From contig OZ038529.1 of the NCBI GenBank assembly GCA_964036665.1, positions 18,920,060 through 18,984,059 of the forward strand: a DNA stretch of 64,000 nucleotides, given 5' to 3'. The stretch comes from Gordius sp. MW1 (Eukaryota > Nematomorpha > Gordioida > Gordea > Gordiidae). Below the pieces are notes generated by a model, which searched no databases, had not been told where the DNA came from, and worked only from the letters and a program-made list of their open reading frames with translations. The position numbers were made by a program, and so were the translations under genes. This document shows positions 13,191 to 24,610 of the stretch, piece by piece; within the stretch, counting starts at the first letter, position 1, and each line of letters begins with the position of its first letter.

Positions 13191-13743
13191 TGTGGTGTTC
13201 ACCCATATTCTAATTCTTCCCCCCCCCCCATGCATGCTACGATTTAAATTATATGCATATTTATTTTACCCTACGCTCGATCTTAATTGCGTCAGATTTA
13301 CTTTACGCGTAGTCATCAGTGTTGCCACTGCGCTAAAAATAGATTGTTAATACCACTTCGCTTTTTATTTCCATCGCGATCGCATATAGATATTATTATT
13401 ACCATGATTTAGCAAATATATTTTAGATTACCTAACTACGTTGATTATTAATTATTTCTTTATAATTTTTTTTTCTCTCGTTGTCACCAAATAAATAAAT
13501 TGAAAAAAGATGTAATATTAAAGGCGAAAATTCAAAAAAACATCCTTTTGAGGATTTTCGCGCGCGGATATATTTCTTAGAAAATACGTCCATATGGAAT
13601 ATATGAATTGGAATTCTAAATAAATTAGTGGAAATGGAAATAAGAGTTGCGGCAGCAAACTCGATAATTAAATTATTCGAAAACTAGATTATTCAATAAA
13701 CACAAGCAAAATTCTATACCAATACTTTCTTCGGTATAGAATA
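13191..13743 (+). repeat. Right LTR (about 553 bp)
   Basis: Direct repeat partner of 12577-13136, with small differences such as a shorter spacer near 13530 and a missing few bases near 13580. It is followed directly by the ACCAT target duplication. Confidence 0.8.
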
Positions 13744-14301
13744 ACCATATTGGCATTTTCTTGTAGCACATTACACCGGATATACTTCGCCATTTACGCT
13801 TTCATTTTGAATCCGGGCATTGACTTCTGTTGCGCAACCTTTTTCTTGATGTAGCATCGAGCCGAGGAAACCTGTCTACTTTGGGGTACTTTAGATAATC
13901 ATCCTACCATCCTACGATGGTCTGCCTGTAACATTCTTTCCATATATACCGTTTTTCGATTGTTGACCTTCAAACCATATCCAGCTAAGCGCTTTGACCA
14001 CTTATCGGCTTCTCCGAATACTTTCTCCTTGATTTCCTCTCATGGTACTATATCATCGGCATATGGCATACACCATGGCGATGGCTTTTGAATGTCTCTC
14101 GTTATCGTGTCTTTAATTATATTAAATAAAAAGGGACTTAAAGCAGATCCTTAATGTAATCCAACTTTAACGCCAAAAGGTTTAGAGTTCTCAACTGTCG
14201 TCCTAACGCAAGATGAAGCTTCATTAATATTTTTCATAAGCCGTATATTTGCGTCAGGGATATTTTGCTTTCTCAGGCACCTAAAATCGCGAGGGACCGT
14301 G

Positions 14302-14715
14302 TCAAGCTTTCTCTAAGTCAATGAAGATCATATGTAGGTCTCTTCTCTTTTCACCATATTTATCCATTATTTGTCTTAGTGCGAAGATTGGGTCGATTGT
14401 GGATTTCCCGGTCACAAATTTGAATTGGTTAGCCAATATTTCCACCTCGTTTTTCAGCCGTGTTACTAAGATCCTTTCCAGAAGCTTCATGGAGTGGCAA
14501 GTTAGCTTGATACCTCTGTAATTGCCACAGTCTTGAGGGTCTCCTTTGCCTTTAAATAAGGGTATAATCGTGCTTGCTCTCCATTGATTAGGAATTCGCT
14601 CTACTACCAATATCTTGTTAAGGAGGTTCGTCATGGTGGTGACTCCTTCTTCAAGACATCCTAGCAATGCTTCCATAGGTATTCCATCTGGGTCATTTGC
14701 TTTTCCTTTTTGCAC
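14302..14715 (-). pseudogene. Reverse transcriptase fragment of the RTE LINE
   Basis: The longest surviving open block of the LINE, 137 codons. It covers RT fingers motifs: conserved I-P-x-x-W near the start, then LFKGKGD, the NYRGIKL motif, the TGKSTID region and FIDLEKA, which carries the first catalytic aspartate. The frame breaks immediately after, and the rest of the palm continues in other frames to about 13760. Confidence 0.8.
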
Positions 14716-15338
14716 TTGTTCATTTGTGTCCTAACTTCATCTTCCTGAAAGAGTTTGACCATACTTATATTTGGCTTAATTTTGGGAAGGGAATCCTTGT
14801 CATTTGCAATATTTATAAGTTTCTTGAAATATCCTTTTCACCTTCCCATCACTTCTATTGGATTGAATAAGGTTTGACCCTTTTCGTTTTTGACTATTTA
14901 AGAACTCCGACATCGCGACTTTTCTTCTCAACGATTTGGTGACCCGCTGTAGAATAGTTTTTATCCTTCTCCTAATTCCCGAGCTTTGGTTCCGTTCCAC
15001 CTCGTCTCCTATAGCAGGCGATGTGCACCTTTCTTCTTTTAAGCATTTGTGCGACCTCGAAGCACTTCCCTCTCAATGTTCCCACAATCCAGCACATTAT
15101 TTGCATTCTTTCACAACTTCCTTAACCGCCTTCGTTGTGAGTTGGGTAGCCCTAGTGTATTTTTCAGATTGCACGGGTGGGGTATGTAGTGCGCGTCGTT
15201 TGTGGACTACGCCCTAGCTATCTCTTGTAAAATTTTGTATGAATGTATCATAATTTTGGAGTTGGTTATTATGGCCTGTTTCCGACCTGACGCCAGCCCT
15301 CTGCTTTTTGCACAAGCACGGGACTGTCGTAGGTAGTG

Positions 15339-15877
15339 TTAATTATCCTCAAAATCTATCGTCGCTAAATTAATCCCATAGTCCCTCGATGAAACATTTC
15401 TACAGGCCCTATCCCTTTGGAATTTAAATGTTATACCAGATCGCCACCACAAGCACCAAATCAAAAGGATTGGGATGCTTGTTTGGTTTGGCTCCCCGTT
15501 GCTTATCTCCTTTTGAGCTGCGATAACAAACAACATTACAAGCTTAGATTTTGGTGTTTGATAATTGGACATGAATGGGCTTGAGACTTTTCTTAGCAAG
15601 TTCTCCAATATGATGCTAGAATATTGCGAGCTATCCTTCAATATAGCACTAGGCCTTGGAATATACACCAAAGCATATACCTATAAAATTGAAACCTGCC
15701 AGTTGATGAAGAAGCACGCCACCCAATGCACTGCAAGCTGATTAAATTTAGACACATGTGACACTCTAGAATCAATTCCATTATCCAATCGGTCCTAAAA
15801 AGGCCCAAATACCATCTATGCGAACCTTCAGATCTTTCCGTCGTAGGTCGAATGCGTCCCGACGGTTTATCACTCAT
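15339..15877 (-). pseudogene. Degenerate retroelement C-terminal fragment
   Basis: Two minus-strand open blocks (15877-15638 and 15671-15339) overlap in different frames. Fragments such as FQFYRYM and a late Q-K-E-I-S-N-G run vaguely recall the C-terminal segment of the retroelement family seen better at 19765-20404. The call is tentative. Beyond its 3' side, 15280-15340 shares a phrase containing CTTTTTGCACA..GGGCACGGG..CGTCGT with 20690-20720, another repeated end. Confidence 0.3.
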
Positions 15878-16303
15878 GGGAAAACGATCGCCTTATAAAA
15901 TAATTTTACATGCATTGGCTTATTTGCCCCCTCTAATCTTAAATATGACTTCATGACCCTCGTTTAAGAACGCAAGCTCCATAAATACAAGGCCGTCTTG
16001 GAGTCTAGTATTTTCATCCCAATAGTTTCCTCCTGTTCAGGATCGCTGAAAATGGCGTTGGATTTATTCAAAGAAATAGGCAGGCGATTTCCTCCCTCTT
16101 AATTTTCACCCGCATTTTTATTAAAGCAATCAATAGCAATTTTAATCGCAAAATTTAATTTGAAATCTTTTTTGGATTCCTGGCCTCTTCCAAAAGAGAA
16201 AGTAAAGACATATTATTAATAATGTTATTTAATACCATTATTATATAATTGTATTATCCTAAGATATATATCAATAGACTAACTTTAGTTCTTAAAAAAC
16301 AGC
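15878..16303. other. Gene-free stretch
   Basis: AT-rich, no supported gene. Confidence 0.3.
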
Positions 16304-16390
16304 CTCGGGTTGGATGGGCCGTATATCAGCGAGCTCGGGGCGAATCTAGATATGCGTAAAGCCCCCTAAAAGCCCTTGTTTATTAACAAT
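16304..16390. mobile_element. hAT-type GC-rich terminus, decayed
   Basis: A short GC-rich island (CCTCGGGTTGGATGGGCCG, then GCCCCCTAAAAGCCC) in AT-rich DNA, resembling the subterminal part of the 7270 and 26712 elements. No second end or duplication is visible. Confidence 0.35.
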
Positions 16391-16776
16391 TGCATTGTAC
16401 GTGTAATCATCAATTTATATCTTCAGCCTTTTGCATTATAATCCTCATCCTAAAACACACATCATTGAAATTTATTTTTTTATATATGCGATTACATAGT
16501 ACAACTTTCATAATTAGCGTACATAAACATATCTTTTATAATCATAATATACAAGACGTTGTTCAGTATATCATTACATATTTCTGGAGTTTATAAATGC
16601 AATCGATGTATCTACATTTGGAAAATTGAGTGATTGCAAAAATAGGTGACGCCTCAAATGGACTTTAAAAGATGGCATAATTTTGCAATTTTAATTGTAT
16701 TGAGGCCTTTAATTAGCATTAGAATTAAAGTTATACTCATAAAAGTCCAATCCATTATATATGAATATTGTGTTTT

Positions 16777-17003
16777 GGTCGATTTGGATTGATAAAGAAG
16801 GTGGGAGGAAAAGCGTTCCTATATTTCGATCCTTTTGGGACCATTATCAAGAAAAAAAAAAGGTGCTAGTTATTGATAAATTGCGAATAATAAATAAAAG
16901 TATTAACCGAGCGATAGTGATTTTTTTCCTTGATAATGGTGCCAAGAGGATTGAAATATTGGAATGCTTTTCCTCTCACTTACTTTATCAATCCAAATCG
17001 ACC
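16777..17003. repeat. Inverted repeat with about 85 bp arms
   Basis: The left arm starting GGTCGATTTGGATTGATAAA pairs with the right arm ending TTTATCAATCCAAATCGACC, and further inward TTGATAATGG pairs with CCATTATCAA. The spacer is about 60 bp. It looks like a small foldback MITE or a hairpin-forming locus; the open frame across it is a by-product. Confidence 0.7.
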
Positions 17004-18259
17004 ATTACTAAGCCCAAATTTCGTAGCATTAACATTGTTTTTATACAAGTTATATATTTAATCATTAAAAATGGACAACGCTACAATTCAATTTAACCTA
17101 ATTTCAAACTATAAATAAGGTTTCATTTGAAAGGAATTTCATGTCAAAATACTTAATTACTGTCGTTATTTTATTTTACCGGTACAGGTTTTTCGAATAA
17201 GTAATAAGCTTTTACAAGCATGTACCAGATATTTAAAATTTTTACAAATTCAAGTAATAAATTAGTTGGATTCAAGTTTTAACAAAATTTCATTAATTAT
17301 ATTACCTACCGTTAAACCAAAAGGGACAAATACCGAGTAAACAAAAATACTCAAACTGTACAGGGAACTAACGTACTAACCATATTCGCGATACATTTGG
17401 TCGTGGCTAGTGGTAGCTTTGTTGTATAATATATATAAACTTGTTAACATTATGCAAAGGATGAAATTTGATATCATAAGAAAGTTTATGAAGAGAAATG
17501 GATCCTGAATGTACGATTTTTTAGCTGCCCAATTTCCACCTTTTGAAATATAAATATGTTGCGCTAGAGAAGTAACCTCGAGCCTTTTGATGTTTAGTGT
17601 GCTGACAAATATTTTAAGTCATAATTATAAGTCAGATGAATGGAATAAATTTAGTCAATGATTCTCGGATGATTTCGTATAATAACCAAAAATTTCCCAT
17701 GCGTTCACTTATGATGATGATTTGAAAAGCATATCCAATTTGGTAAGTATTATTTTGGAATTGTATAAAATCATCCAAGGAGAAGTCCGGAATGTAAAGG
17801 AGGGTACAAGCATATATTATAATTGTTATGTATCAATGGCGTAAATAAGGGGGGGGGAACGAGAAATTCCCCCCCCCCCACGGGCAAAAATTTGAAAAGT
17901 TTTTTGATTAATAACTAAATTAAATGGGTTAAAATATTATATAGTTACATCATAGACTTTAATACAATTTTAAAAACCTAGAAACATAGTATATACATTT
18001 AATTTTTTTGATTTAATTTTTGACAAATATATTGTAAAATTTCCAAATATGATTGTGAAAATTGCCCGTGAAAACACCAGACCGCCCCAGAAAGTAGATA
18101 ACTAACCGATTATTATAATGTTCCTCATTCTATATAATATTACTTTTATCATTTTTTATCATATTTGTATAAAATTTTCTGCTAGAACCCATCACGGTTT
18201 GATAACTAAATTGCCTGCCAAGGCCAGCCAAAACCCTTTAATTGCCCAATTCACTAATG
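17004..18259. other. Gene-free stretch with a degenerate MITE
   Basis: Mostly AT-rich. Near 17834-17900 there is a decayed copy of the CATGGGCGTAGCCAGG-type MITE: ATGGCGTAAATAAG, a G run, then a C run that can pair with it. Nothing else is recognised. Confidence 0.35.
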
Positions 18260-18350
18260 CTGTCCGAACCAGAGACCAGCCCGGCCGGGTAACTGTCTTA
18301 AATTTTAAATTTCGGGAGGGCTCGCTGATAAAATTCGGGCAATTCTGGCA
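18260..18350. mobile_element. hAT-like terminal fragment, CAGAGACCAG type
   Basis: It contains CAGAGACCAGCCCGGCC followed by GGGAGGGCTC and AAATTCGGGC, sharing layout with 34385-34500. No duplication can be defined. Confidence 0.4.
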
Positions 18351-18759
18351 TAATTAAATTTAAAACATAGAATATTATTTTGTTATTTTTTTATTAGAAT
18401 ATATATCGATAGCATAATTTTGCCACCCCTTCCCAAGTTATTTTTATAATCTTTACCCGACTCCATTTCTTTCAGATCCCTAGCTACGCTTATGGAAAGG
18501 ATTGAAATATTTATGTAGCCCTTTCATTGTTCGCCTGTGCCGTCTAGACTTTAAACAAATAAGTGCTTAATTTAATTATTCTTCATTTAATTTTTTTTAA
18601 CAAATAAAATATTTAACAAAGCTCAGTTAACGTTTTAAAACAGGATTGTTTATGTTTCTATCCCAACTTTAAGGTCATTAATATAGGGGTTTAATCGCCC
18701 ATTGACGCTCCCTTTGCATTGAGTAGCTGATTCGGGTTCATATACTTCTTCCTTTATTT

Positions 18760-19440
18760 AGGTCTCTTCTTTTAAGATTCACAAGCTTGCAGTATCAACA
18801 GAAAGTCAATCTGGTTAATATACTTTCCACTTTTGTAAGCCACGATATAATCTTCGAGGTTTTATAAATAATTGTTAACTACCACCATCTCTCATGCTTA
18901 TAATACTTGTAGAATTTTCTCCCCTTCCTAGTTCTTTCGGCCATTTCCTGCCCTCCATAATTTCGGTAGTAGTGAAGATCGTTTCCCACGTGGCCTTTGA
19001 GGTCTCTCAATAGCTCTTCCTCCTGGCCATTAAATTATTCGAAGATATTAATATTGCCATTTTCGTGAACCTAATTTGGGAGTATTCGCACACATAACTG
19101 TTAGAAATCCTCACTGTCTTATAATTTTCACCCGCATCAACTTTAAACATTTTTGACTTCTACCACATTGGGCTTTTATGATTTGCTTAGCACGTGCCGA
19201 CCCCGTTTTTACGATTTTACTTTATAACAACTTCTATACCTCTCTTAACTACCAATTGGTGCAATGCCATTTGTAGGCAAGCAATGTGTATATTCTTTTT
19301 AGCTTGTGTGGGACCTCAGTGCTCTTTCCCTTCCCGACATTTCATCAGAATATTTACACCCTATCCTCTACTAAATTCTTTAGTTGTGTGTAGAGTGGTA
19401 ACCTAGTGTGATGCATTATAGCGGAAGACACAACGGGCTA
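18760..19440 (-). pseudogene. RTE LINE fragment, endonuclease region
   Basis: On the minus strand, 19030-18890 reads approximately as GQEEELLRDLKGHVGNDLHY and further LINE endonuclease-like residues, with stops nearby. The part 19200-19420 resembles, in composition and phrases (AATG.CATTTG..GCAA, GTGTGGGACCTC..TGCTCTTTCCCTTCC), the equivalent part of the LINE around 15000-15120. It is dead and fragmentary. Confidence 0.5.
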
Positions 19441-19764
19441 AGGATGACACCACAGCTTTTTATTGTAGATATTAATACAAAACGGTCATCATTTTAAATT
19501 GGGGTATCAAAGCCTGTTTTTTTATGTTTATTTTTTAAAAATCCGTTGACAGTAATATAATATAAATACATGAAATATAAAATGCGTCAAACAAAATGAT
19601 TAACTATTCTGATATAGCATCATCGAGGGGATCTTCCAAATTGGCCAAGAATCCGTGAACGATTTAAAATTGTACTTGGCTATAAGAATATCAAGTCTTT
19701 GTTTCAGTAAAAAGGATACCGAATGTTTAAGGGGGAGAACGTCTTTTTACCTCTTTAAAAAAAG

Positions 19765-20404
19765 CTAAAGCCTGTTTGCCACATGCCTGAACACGAAGCA
19801 ACCAATGGAATAAAAATGTTTAAGGATAAGGGCTTTGTATTTATTTGTTTTTCGCACCTCTGCAACAACTAAAGAATCATTGTTGTAGTTGGAGGGGGCA
19901 AATTTCAATACATGTGAAGTCCCATTTAAGGTGAAGACCATTGCTCCATGGGACTTAAGAAGATCCATCAGGACGCACACGTCCCTCCAAGGAGGGGTCG
20001 GATGGCCCCAAGATGGATGGGATCTAGGCCCTCTTAAGTTCACTTTTAATTAAGGCATTGGCCTTATTGTGTCTAACATATTTGAATTTGTTTGCCAGGA
20101 AGTGTAAGGAATGCCTGGCTTGTTCGTCTACGAGTATGCTGCAATTTCGGCAAATAAATGGCTTCGTAAATTTCACCCCTAGCCTTATAGCTATGGAGTA
20201 CGAAAGTTCAGAGTCCTCCAGCATCATCCCGGTGAGACAGCTTGGGTAGACCTCTAGCCATTCGTGACCTGAGGCATCAAACAAAAAATACTTTAAATTA
20301 GAACACTGACTTGCATCGCTACTCGAAATTAGATAGGCAACGGAGCACAACACAAGTGGCATCCCAATCTCTTTGTCGTGAGGTTTGCGGCAAAAGTGTT
20401 CCAA
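19765..20404 (-). pseudogene. Retroelement C-terminal domain remnant
   Basis: Two overlapping minus-strand blocks, 20404-20024 and 20043-19765, are one coding sequence with a frameshift near 20030. Visible are a GHEWLEVYPS..LEDSELSYSIAIRLG run, a zinc-binding-like C-x2-C...H (CRNC, then RHSLHF) and a VRHNKANALIKSELKRA helix. This order matches a widespread metazoan retroelement-linked C-terminal module that normally continues with a D-G-K-R-P-D-G and W-D-x-T-C segment, a nuclease-like core. Here that core is eroded (FTLNGTSHVLKFAPSN). Family memory only; not a functional gene. Confidence 0.45.
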
Positions 20405-21098
20405 AATTGGTATTGTTTTCCTAAATAGCTAAAACAATGGGTAAAAGCGGGTCTTCTTTAACCGGATATCTTGTACGGATTTGTAAGATGAAAAAGGAGA
20501 CTAGAGATATTAAAGCAGGTGAGCTAATCCCTAAATCACCCGATTTAGGGAAGTTTGTAACCAGCTATGAGTATTGAATTCTATATTTATAATAGATTAT
20601 AATATAAATTTAATATTCTGTTCGAAGAGGTTTAAAATTTCCGAGTGTAAAAAACGCACTAAGTCTGTTTTCAACCCGACACCAATCTCCACTTTTTGCA
20701 CACGGGCACGGGGCCGTCGTTAGTAGCAATATTTTATAATTCAACATCTAAAAAAAATAAAATTAATATTTAGACTTACTTTATTTATTATAAGAAATTA
20801 AAAAAATCTTATAGAATCGCGCGAGGTTCCATAATAATGAAGAATGCGCAAAAAATACATATACGCGAACTAGGGGAAAAATGCGATTGTATAATATTCA
20901 AGCGATTAATGGGGAGAATAATATATATCGACGGAATCACCCTACGAAGAAAATCCCATTTAGCTTGCCTTGCTAGCGCAGATGGCGCTAGCACGCGGCA
21001 TCTTACAGAGAGAGGGAGCGTGCATCCACAACACCATTTTCTTCAAGATAACTTCCTCCGACTCACCTCCTTCAGCACCTTTGTCGGACCTGAGAGTC
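20405..21098. other. Gene-free stretch between retroelements
   Basis: It holds the repeated phrase at 20670-20740 shared with 15280-15340, and GCTAGCGCAGATGGCGCTAGC (20973-20993), a short perfect palindrome. No gene is supported. Confidence 0.35.
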
Positions 21099-21537
21099 TG
21101 TAAAGATATGCAATAATGTAAAAATGTGCAATTTCTTTATTTTTAAATCAAAACACAAAAGGACAAAAATTAAATAACGGCGAAATTAACTATGAGCGAG
21201 GAAATCAAAGTAAAGATGATACAAGTTAATTAGCAGGTTGGAAGAATAGTGAAAAGCGTAGTTAAATGGAATATCCAAATGTAATGTGATAAATGGTAGA
21301 ATAAGTTGTAAACGCGAATGTAGTGAATAAATGGAATATCTGGAGGAGCAGAGTGAAGTTGAAGTGAGTTGTATTGAAGTGGAATCATCCTTTTTGTTGT
21401 TGGAATTTATGTATTTATAAGTTAATTGTAGATTACTGATTCCATGGTTTTCTCGTAAGGAATAGCATTTAGGTACCTTTACATAAAAATCCATGTTTTT
21501 CTGCAATTGGGTACATCAAAGTCGATAGTTTGCTACA
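21099..21537 (-). repeat. 3' LTR of the Ty3/gypsy element
   Basis: 439 bp, a close copy of 25366-25810 with scattered differences. On the minus strand it is preceded by the polypurine-type AGGGGAGTAT at 21538-21549. Confidence 0.9.
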
Positions 21538-21753
21538 ATACTCCCCTGTTAGATATGTTTTGGGTAAAATTATATTTATCAAGATTTGAGAAAGGGACCA
21601 TTATTAAGTGACGTGTTCACACAGTTTCCTCGGCCAATGTACTCTTCTACCTCTTCGCGTCACCTTGGTTGATTCTTCCACTTCGGTAGTCGTTGCTTGA
21701 GCTTCTTCTGTGGTCTGAATGAGTGGTTCACTCCTGTTAATGTAGCCTGGTTT

Positions 21754-21975
21754 CTAACGGTCGATTGAAATCATCTCTTTTTTCCCGTTTTTGTCAATTA
21801 TGAAATATCTTGGTTTGCGTTCTAACACTTTAAACGGCCCGTCGTACGGTGAGGTGAGTGGACTGCGAACTGAGTCGTTTCTGACAAAAACGTGAGAAGT
21901 TTCTAACAGATCTTGACTAACCTGTTCTTTTGGTTTCATGTGGGGTTGCGGTATGGGGTACGGTATTGCAATCAT
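21754..21975 (-). pseudogene. Integrase C-terminal tail
   Basis: 73 codons with SHVFVRNDSVRSPLTSPYDG then PFKVLERKPRYFIID. This is the gypsy integrase C-terminal GPY/F-type module with the P-Y-D-G-P-F core intact. It ends shortly before the 3' LTR. Confidence 0.75.
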
Positions 21976-22064
21976 TGCCTTTCTTAATTTGTCTACAAAG
22001 TTATGCAGCCATTACCGGTTGTTGGTTGGCTTCAGGTTGCTGTAGAAAATAGTCTCCAGGCAGT

Positions 22065-22484
22065 CTATGTTGGTTCATATACGAGTTCAGATGGTGTTAG
22101 TCCGATGTCTTCCTTGATTGTGGCACGGATACCAAGTAACATGAGTGGAAGAACTTCACGCCATTTGGTTTTTCGGTGGCTTTTAAAGATGCCTTTAATT
22201 GTCTGTGGAAGCGTTCCACAAGTCCGTTGGCGAATGGGTGATAGGCAGTGGTTTTTATATGTTTGCATCCTAGTGTGTTGGATAGTTGTCTGAAAAGTCC
22301 ACTGAAACTGAGATCCTCTGTCGGTAGTTATTGTATTTGGGACACCATAATTGGCTATCCAACTATCAATTAGCTTGGAAGCGAACTCTTCGGTAGATGT
22401 TTCTTTGAGTGGAACGGCCATAGGCCATCTCGAGAAACGATCGTTTGCTGTTAAAATATGTGTAGAACCGTTTGAAGGCGGCAT
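22065..22484 (-). pseudogene. Integrase catalytic core, broken
   Basis: The minus strand shows TANDRFSRWPMAVPL (first catalytic Asp), then YGVPNTITTDRGSQF (second Asp). The catalytic Glu region HPFANGLVERFHRQLK is present at about 22230-22190, but in another frame. This block and the tail at 21975-21754, with a GPFKVLERKPRYFIID chromodomain-like C-terminal strand, complete the integrase. Confidence 0.85.
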
Positions 22485-22493
22485 TGGTCTAAC

Positions 22494-23468
22494 TTAATCG
22501 ACATGTATGTGTGAGAACCTTGCGTCTGGTTGTGCGAAAGTCCCGGGCGTCGTTTTAGTGTGTTTGTGAACTTTGTTTAGTTGAAAATTTAAATAACACT
22601 TAACCCAATTTCTAACGTCTTGGTTCATCGAAGGCCACACATACAATCTTGAAATCAGCTTGCTTGTTGCTCGTATGCCAGGGTGAGATAAAACATAAAA
22701 GTGATCGTGAACCTTCCTTCTGAGTGTTTCAGATAATACCGGTTGAGGTTTAGTGATTAAAAAATCACAAAGTACTTTACACTCTGATCCTGGGATAGGA
22801 AATAGTTGTAGCTTTAACGATGATGATTCCTTTAAGTCCCTCAGGGTTTGGTTGGTCATTTGATGCTTACTAATTTCTTCTAGGTTGGGAATTTCAGGTA
22901 AATTAATGGTATCTACCTCCGTCCGAGAGAGCGCGTCTGCAACTGTGTAACTTTCACCTTTGGTGCACCGAGTATCAGGTGGAAATAGCGATACTAGATC
23001 CAATTGCCTTGTTTCTCTAAAGGAATATTGGTCAGGCTTAGCGTTAAAGGCGTAAATGAGTGGTTTGTGGCCAGTGTACACGGAGAAACCTCGACCCTCT
23101 AAAATGTGGCGAAAGTGCTTAATAGCTAAGTAAATTGCAAGAAGATGGCCGAAAGTGCTATATCGTGCCTGCGTTGGTTGCAGCTTGACCGAATAACATG
23201 CTATTTGTTTTACCTGGTCTGAAATTACCTGTTCCAATACTGCGCCTGCTGTGTCCAATGCGTCTGTAGTTAACCTTATTTCTGTTCGTGGATCTGTATC
23301 TAAGAAACTAAGTTTGGTAAAATCTGCTAAATCTGTTTTTGCTTTTTCAAACGCTTTAATCTGGTCGTCGTTGAAAGTTAGAGACTTTTTTGGTTTCTTT
23401 AACAAGTCAGTTAAAGGTAGAAGGGTTCGGAAGATTCCGGGTAGAAATATACGATAAAAATTTATCAT
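22494..23468 (-). pseudogene. RT thumb, RNase H and integrase zinc region
   Basis: 324 codons open, the longest block in the element. Early residues (INFYRIFLPG.., LLKKPKKSLTFNDDQ) are the RT thumb. DTDPRTEIRLTTDALDTAGAVLEQ and the following YSTFGHLLAIYLAIKHFRHILEGR with TGHKPLIYAF are RNase H. SHPGIRATSKLISRLYVWPSM and the NWVKCYLNFQ segment correspond to the integrase HHCC zinc finger, with a cysteine lost in the CxxC part. It is joined to the next block by a short frame break. Confidence 0.85.
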
Positions 23469-23938
23469 CCCCAGAATCTGCGAAGCTTCTTTATGGAGTC
23501 CGGCAGTGGAAATTCGCGGATAGCGTTGACCTTATCCATTAGTAGAGCGATACCAGATTTTAATATGTGATGTCCCAGGAACTCGAGTTCGTGAGCTCCA
23601 AACTTGCACTTTAAAGGACCTATTCTGAGGTCATAGTCCTGTAGTCGTTGTAAAACGGTTCTTAAGTAATTTTCGTTTTCTTTTTCCGAGGTGTTGGCTA
23701 TAAGTAGTCGATATAAGCGTAGGCATAGTCGAGTCCTCTTAACACTTCATCTATGAATCGCTGAAATGTCTGAGCTGCGTTTTATAAACCAAAGGGCATT
23801 CTAGTGAATACGTATAATGCAAATGGCGTTGTCACGGCTGTTTTGCTGATGTCACTTGCTGCAAATGGAATGTGGTGATATGCTCTTACCAGGTCGAGCT
23901 CGGAAAATATTGTTTTGTTGTAAAGGTTGGCGGAGAAA

Positions 23939-24295
23939 TCATGTATGTGAGATGGGATACCGATCAGGTAATGTGACTTTGTTCAAACCGTGACAGTCCC
24001 CACACGGTCTCCAGTCGCCTAACTTTTTGGCAGCCAAATGTAATGGGGATGCCCAATTACTTTTTGACTCTGTGATGATACCAAGTTCCAGCATATATTC
24101 GAAATCCTTTTTGGCTACATTTAATTTATCGGGCGCCAAGTGTCTGGGGCGTGAGGGCTGGGCTGGGCCTTTTGTCAGTATGTGGTGTCGTATGTCGTGC
24201 GGTAAAATTTGACGAGTAAAGTTTAACGGTGATGTGAGTGTCGGAAATTCTTCCAACATGGCGTCGAATTTTGTACTGTTACTACTGAGTGCCAC
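23939..24295 (-). pseudogene. RT N-terminal part of the Ty3/gypsy element
   Basis: 118 codons open. It contains [20 protein letters not shown], a [10 protein letters not shown] helix, SNWASPLHL and [20 protein letters not shown], all standard RT fingers/palm motifs. The frame is lost at the next motif. The catalytic palm region (23735-23700) reads YIDYL then a stop where YIDDLL is expected, so the RT active site is damaged. Confidence 0.85.
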
Positions 24296-24539
24296 GCGGA
24301 TCCCGAAAGTCTGGTGTGGTGAGGATGTTCCTTTCGTTGATAATTGGTGCTCTCTATAAGTCGTTTATTGTTAATGTCCACAACTAACTTATAGTCGTGT
24401 AATAAGTCGGCTCCAATTATAGGGGTTGGATGGCAACTAAAAATATATCATTTGAAATCCCGCCTTAATCCTAGGTCCAAGCTCAGGACAATTTGAATGT
24501 TGCATTGATTTGCCGTTTGAAGAGCCGATAGGAATCCTT

Positions 24540-24610
24540 GGGTGTTTGTGCGGAGGTGGGATTACACTGACCTCAGCTCCGGTATCCACAAGGTATTTTC
24601 GTTGGGTGGA
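24540..24610 (-). pseudogene. Retropepsin fragment
   Basis: The minus strand reads RKYLVDTGAEVSVIPP; the aspartic protease triad DTGA is at 24589-24578. It lies between gag and RT as expected. Flanking frames are broken. Confidence 0.75.

Larger units (their letters stand above)
12577..13743 (+). mobile_element. Miniature LTR element: LTR, tRNA-Leu 3' half, LTR
   Basis: Two near-identical direct repeats, 12577-13136 and 13191-13743, both begin TGTGGTGTTCACCC and end in ..GGTATAGAATA. They are flanked by the 5 bp duplication ACCAT (12572-12576 and 13744-13748), so the unit integrated as one retroelement into the LINE. The interior is only 54 bases (13137-13190). It starts with a primer-binding-type TGG two bases after the LTR and is antisense to the 3' half of a tRNA-Leu. 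There is no coding region and no recognisable polypurine tract. The LTRs differ by a few small indels and substitutions. It resembles a TRIM in size, but without the usual interior. Confidence 0.8.
12110..15340 (-). mobile_element. Decayed RTE-type LINE, interrupted by an LTR element
   Basis: Read on the minus strand this is a non-LTR retrotransposon: endonuclease/linker remains near 15060-14750, the RT core (14715-14302 open, continuing broken to about 13760), the RT C-terminal part (SIVKPVLLYGSETWA around 12560-12510) and a 3' region ending in an AAGAAGAAG-like tail near 12140. The RT core has the RTE-like run FKGKGDPQDCGNYRGIKL and FIDLEKA; the catalytic YADD follows in a shifted frame near 14045-14060. 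Several frameshifts and stops show that it is dead. The reading frame runs from 13749 across to 12571 once the LTR insertion is ignored, which proves nested insertion. Related fragments occur at 18760, 26440, 39755, 40230 and 53430. Confidence 0.8.

Noticed and set aside
16761-17096. ORF of 111 codons
   Set aside because: It runs across an inverted repeat; the frame is a by-product of the palindrome.
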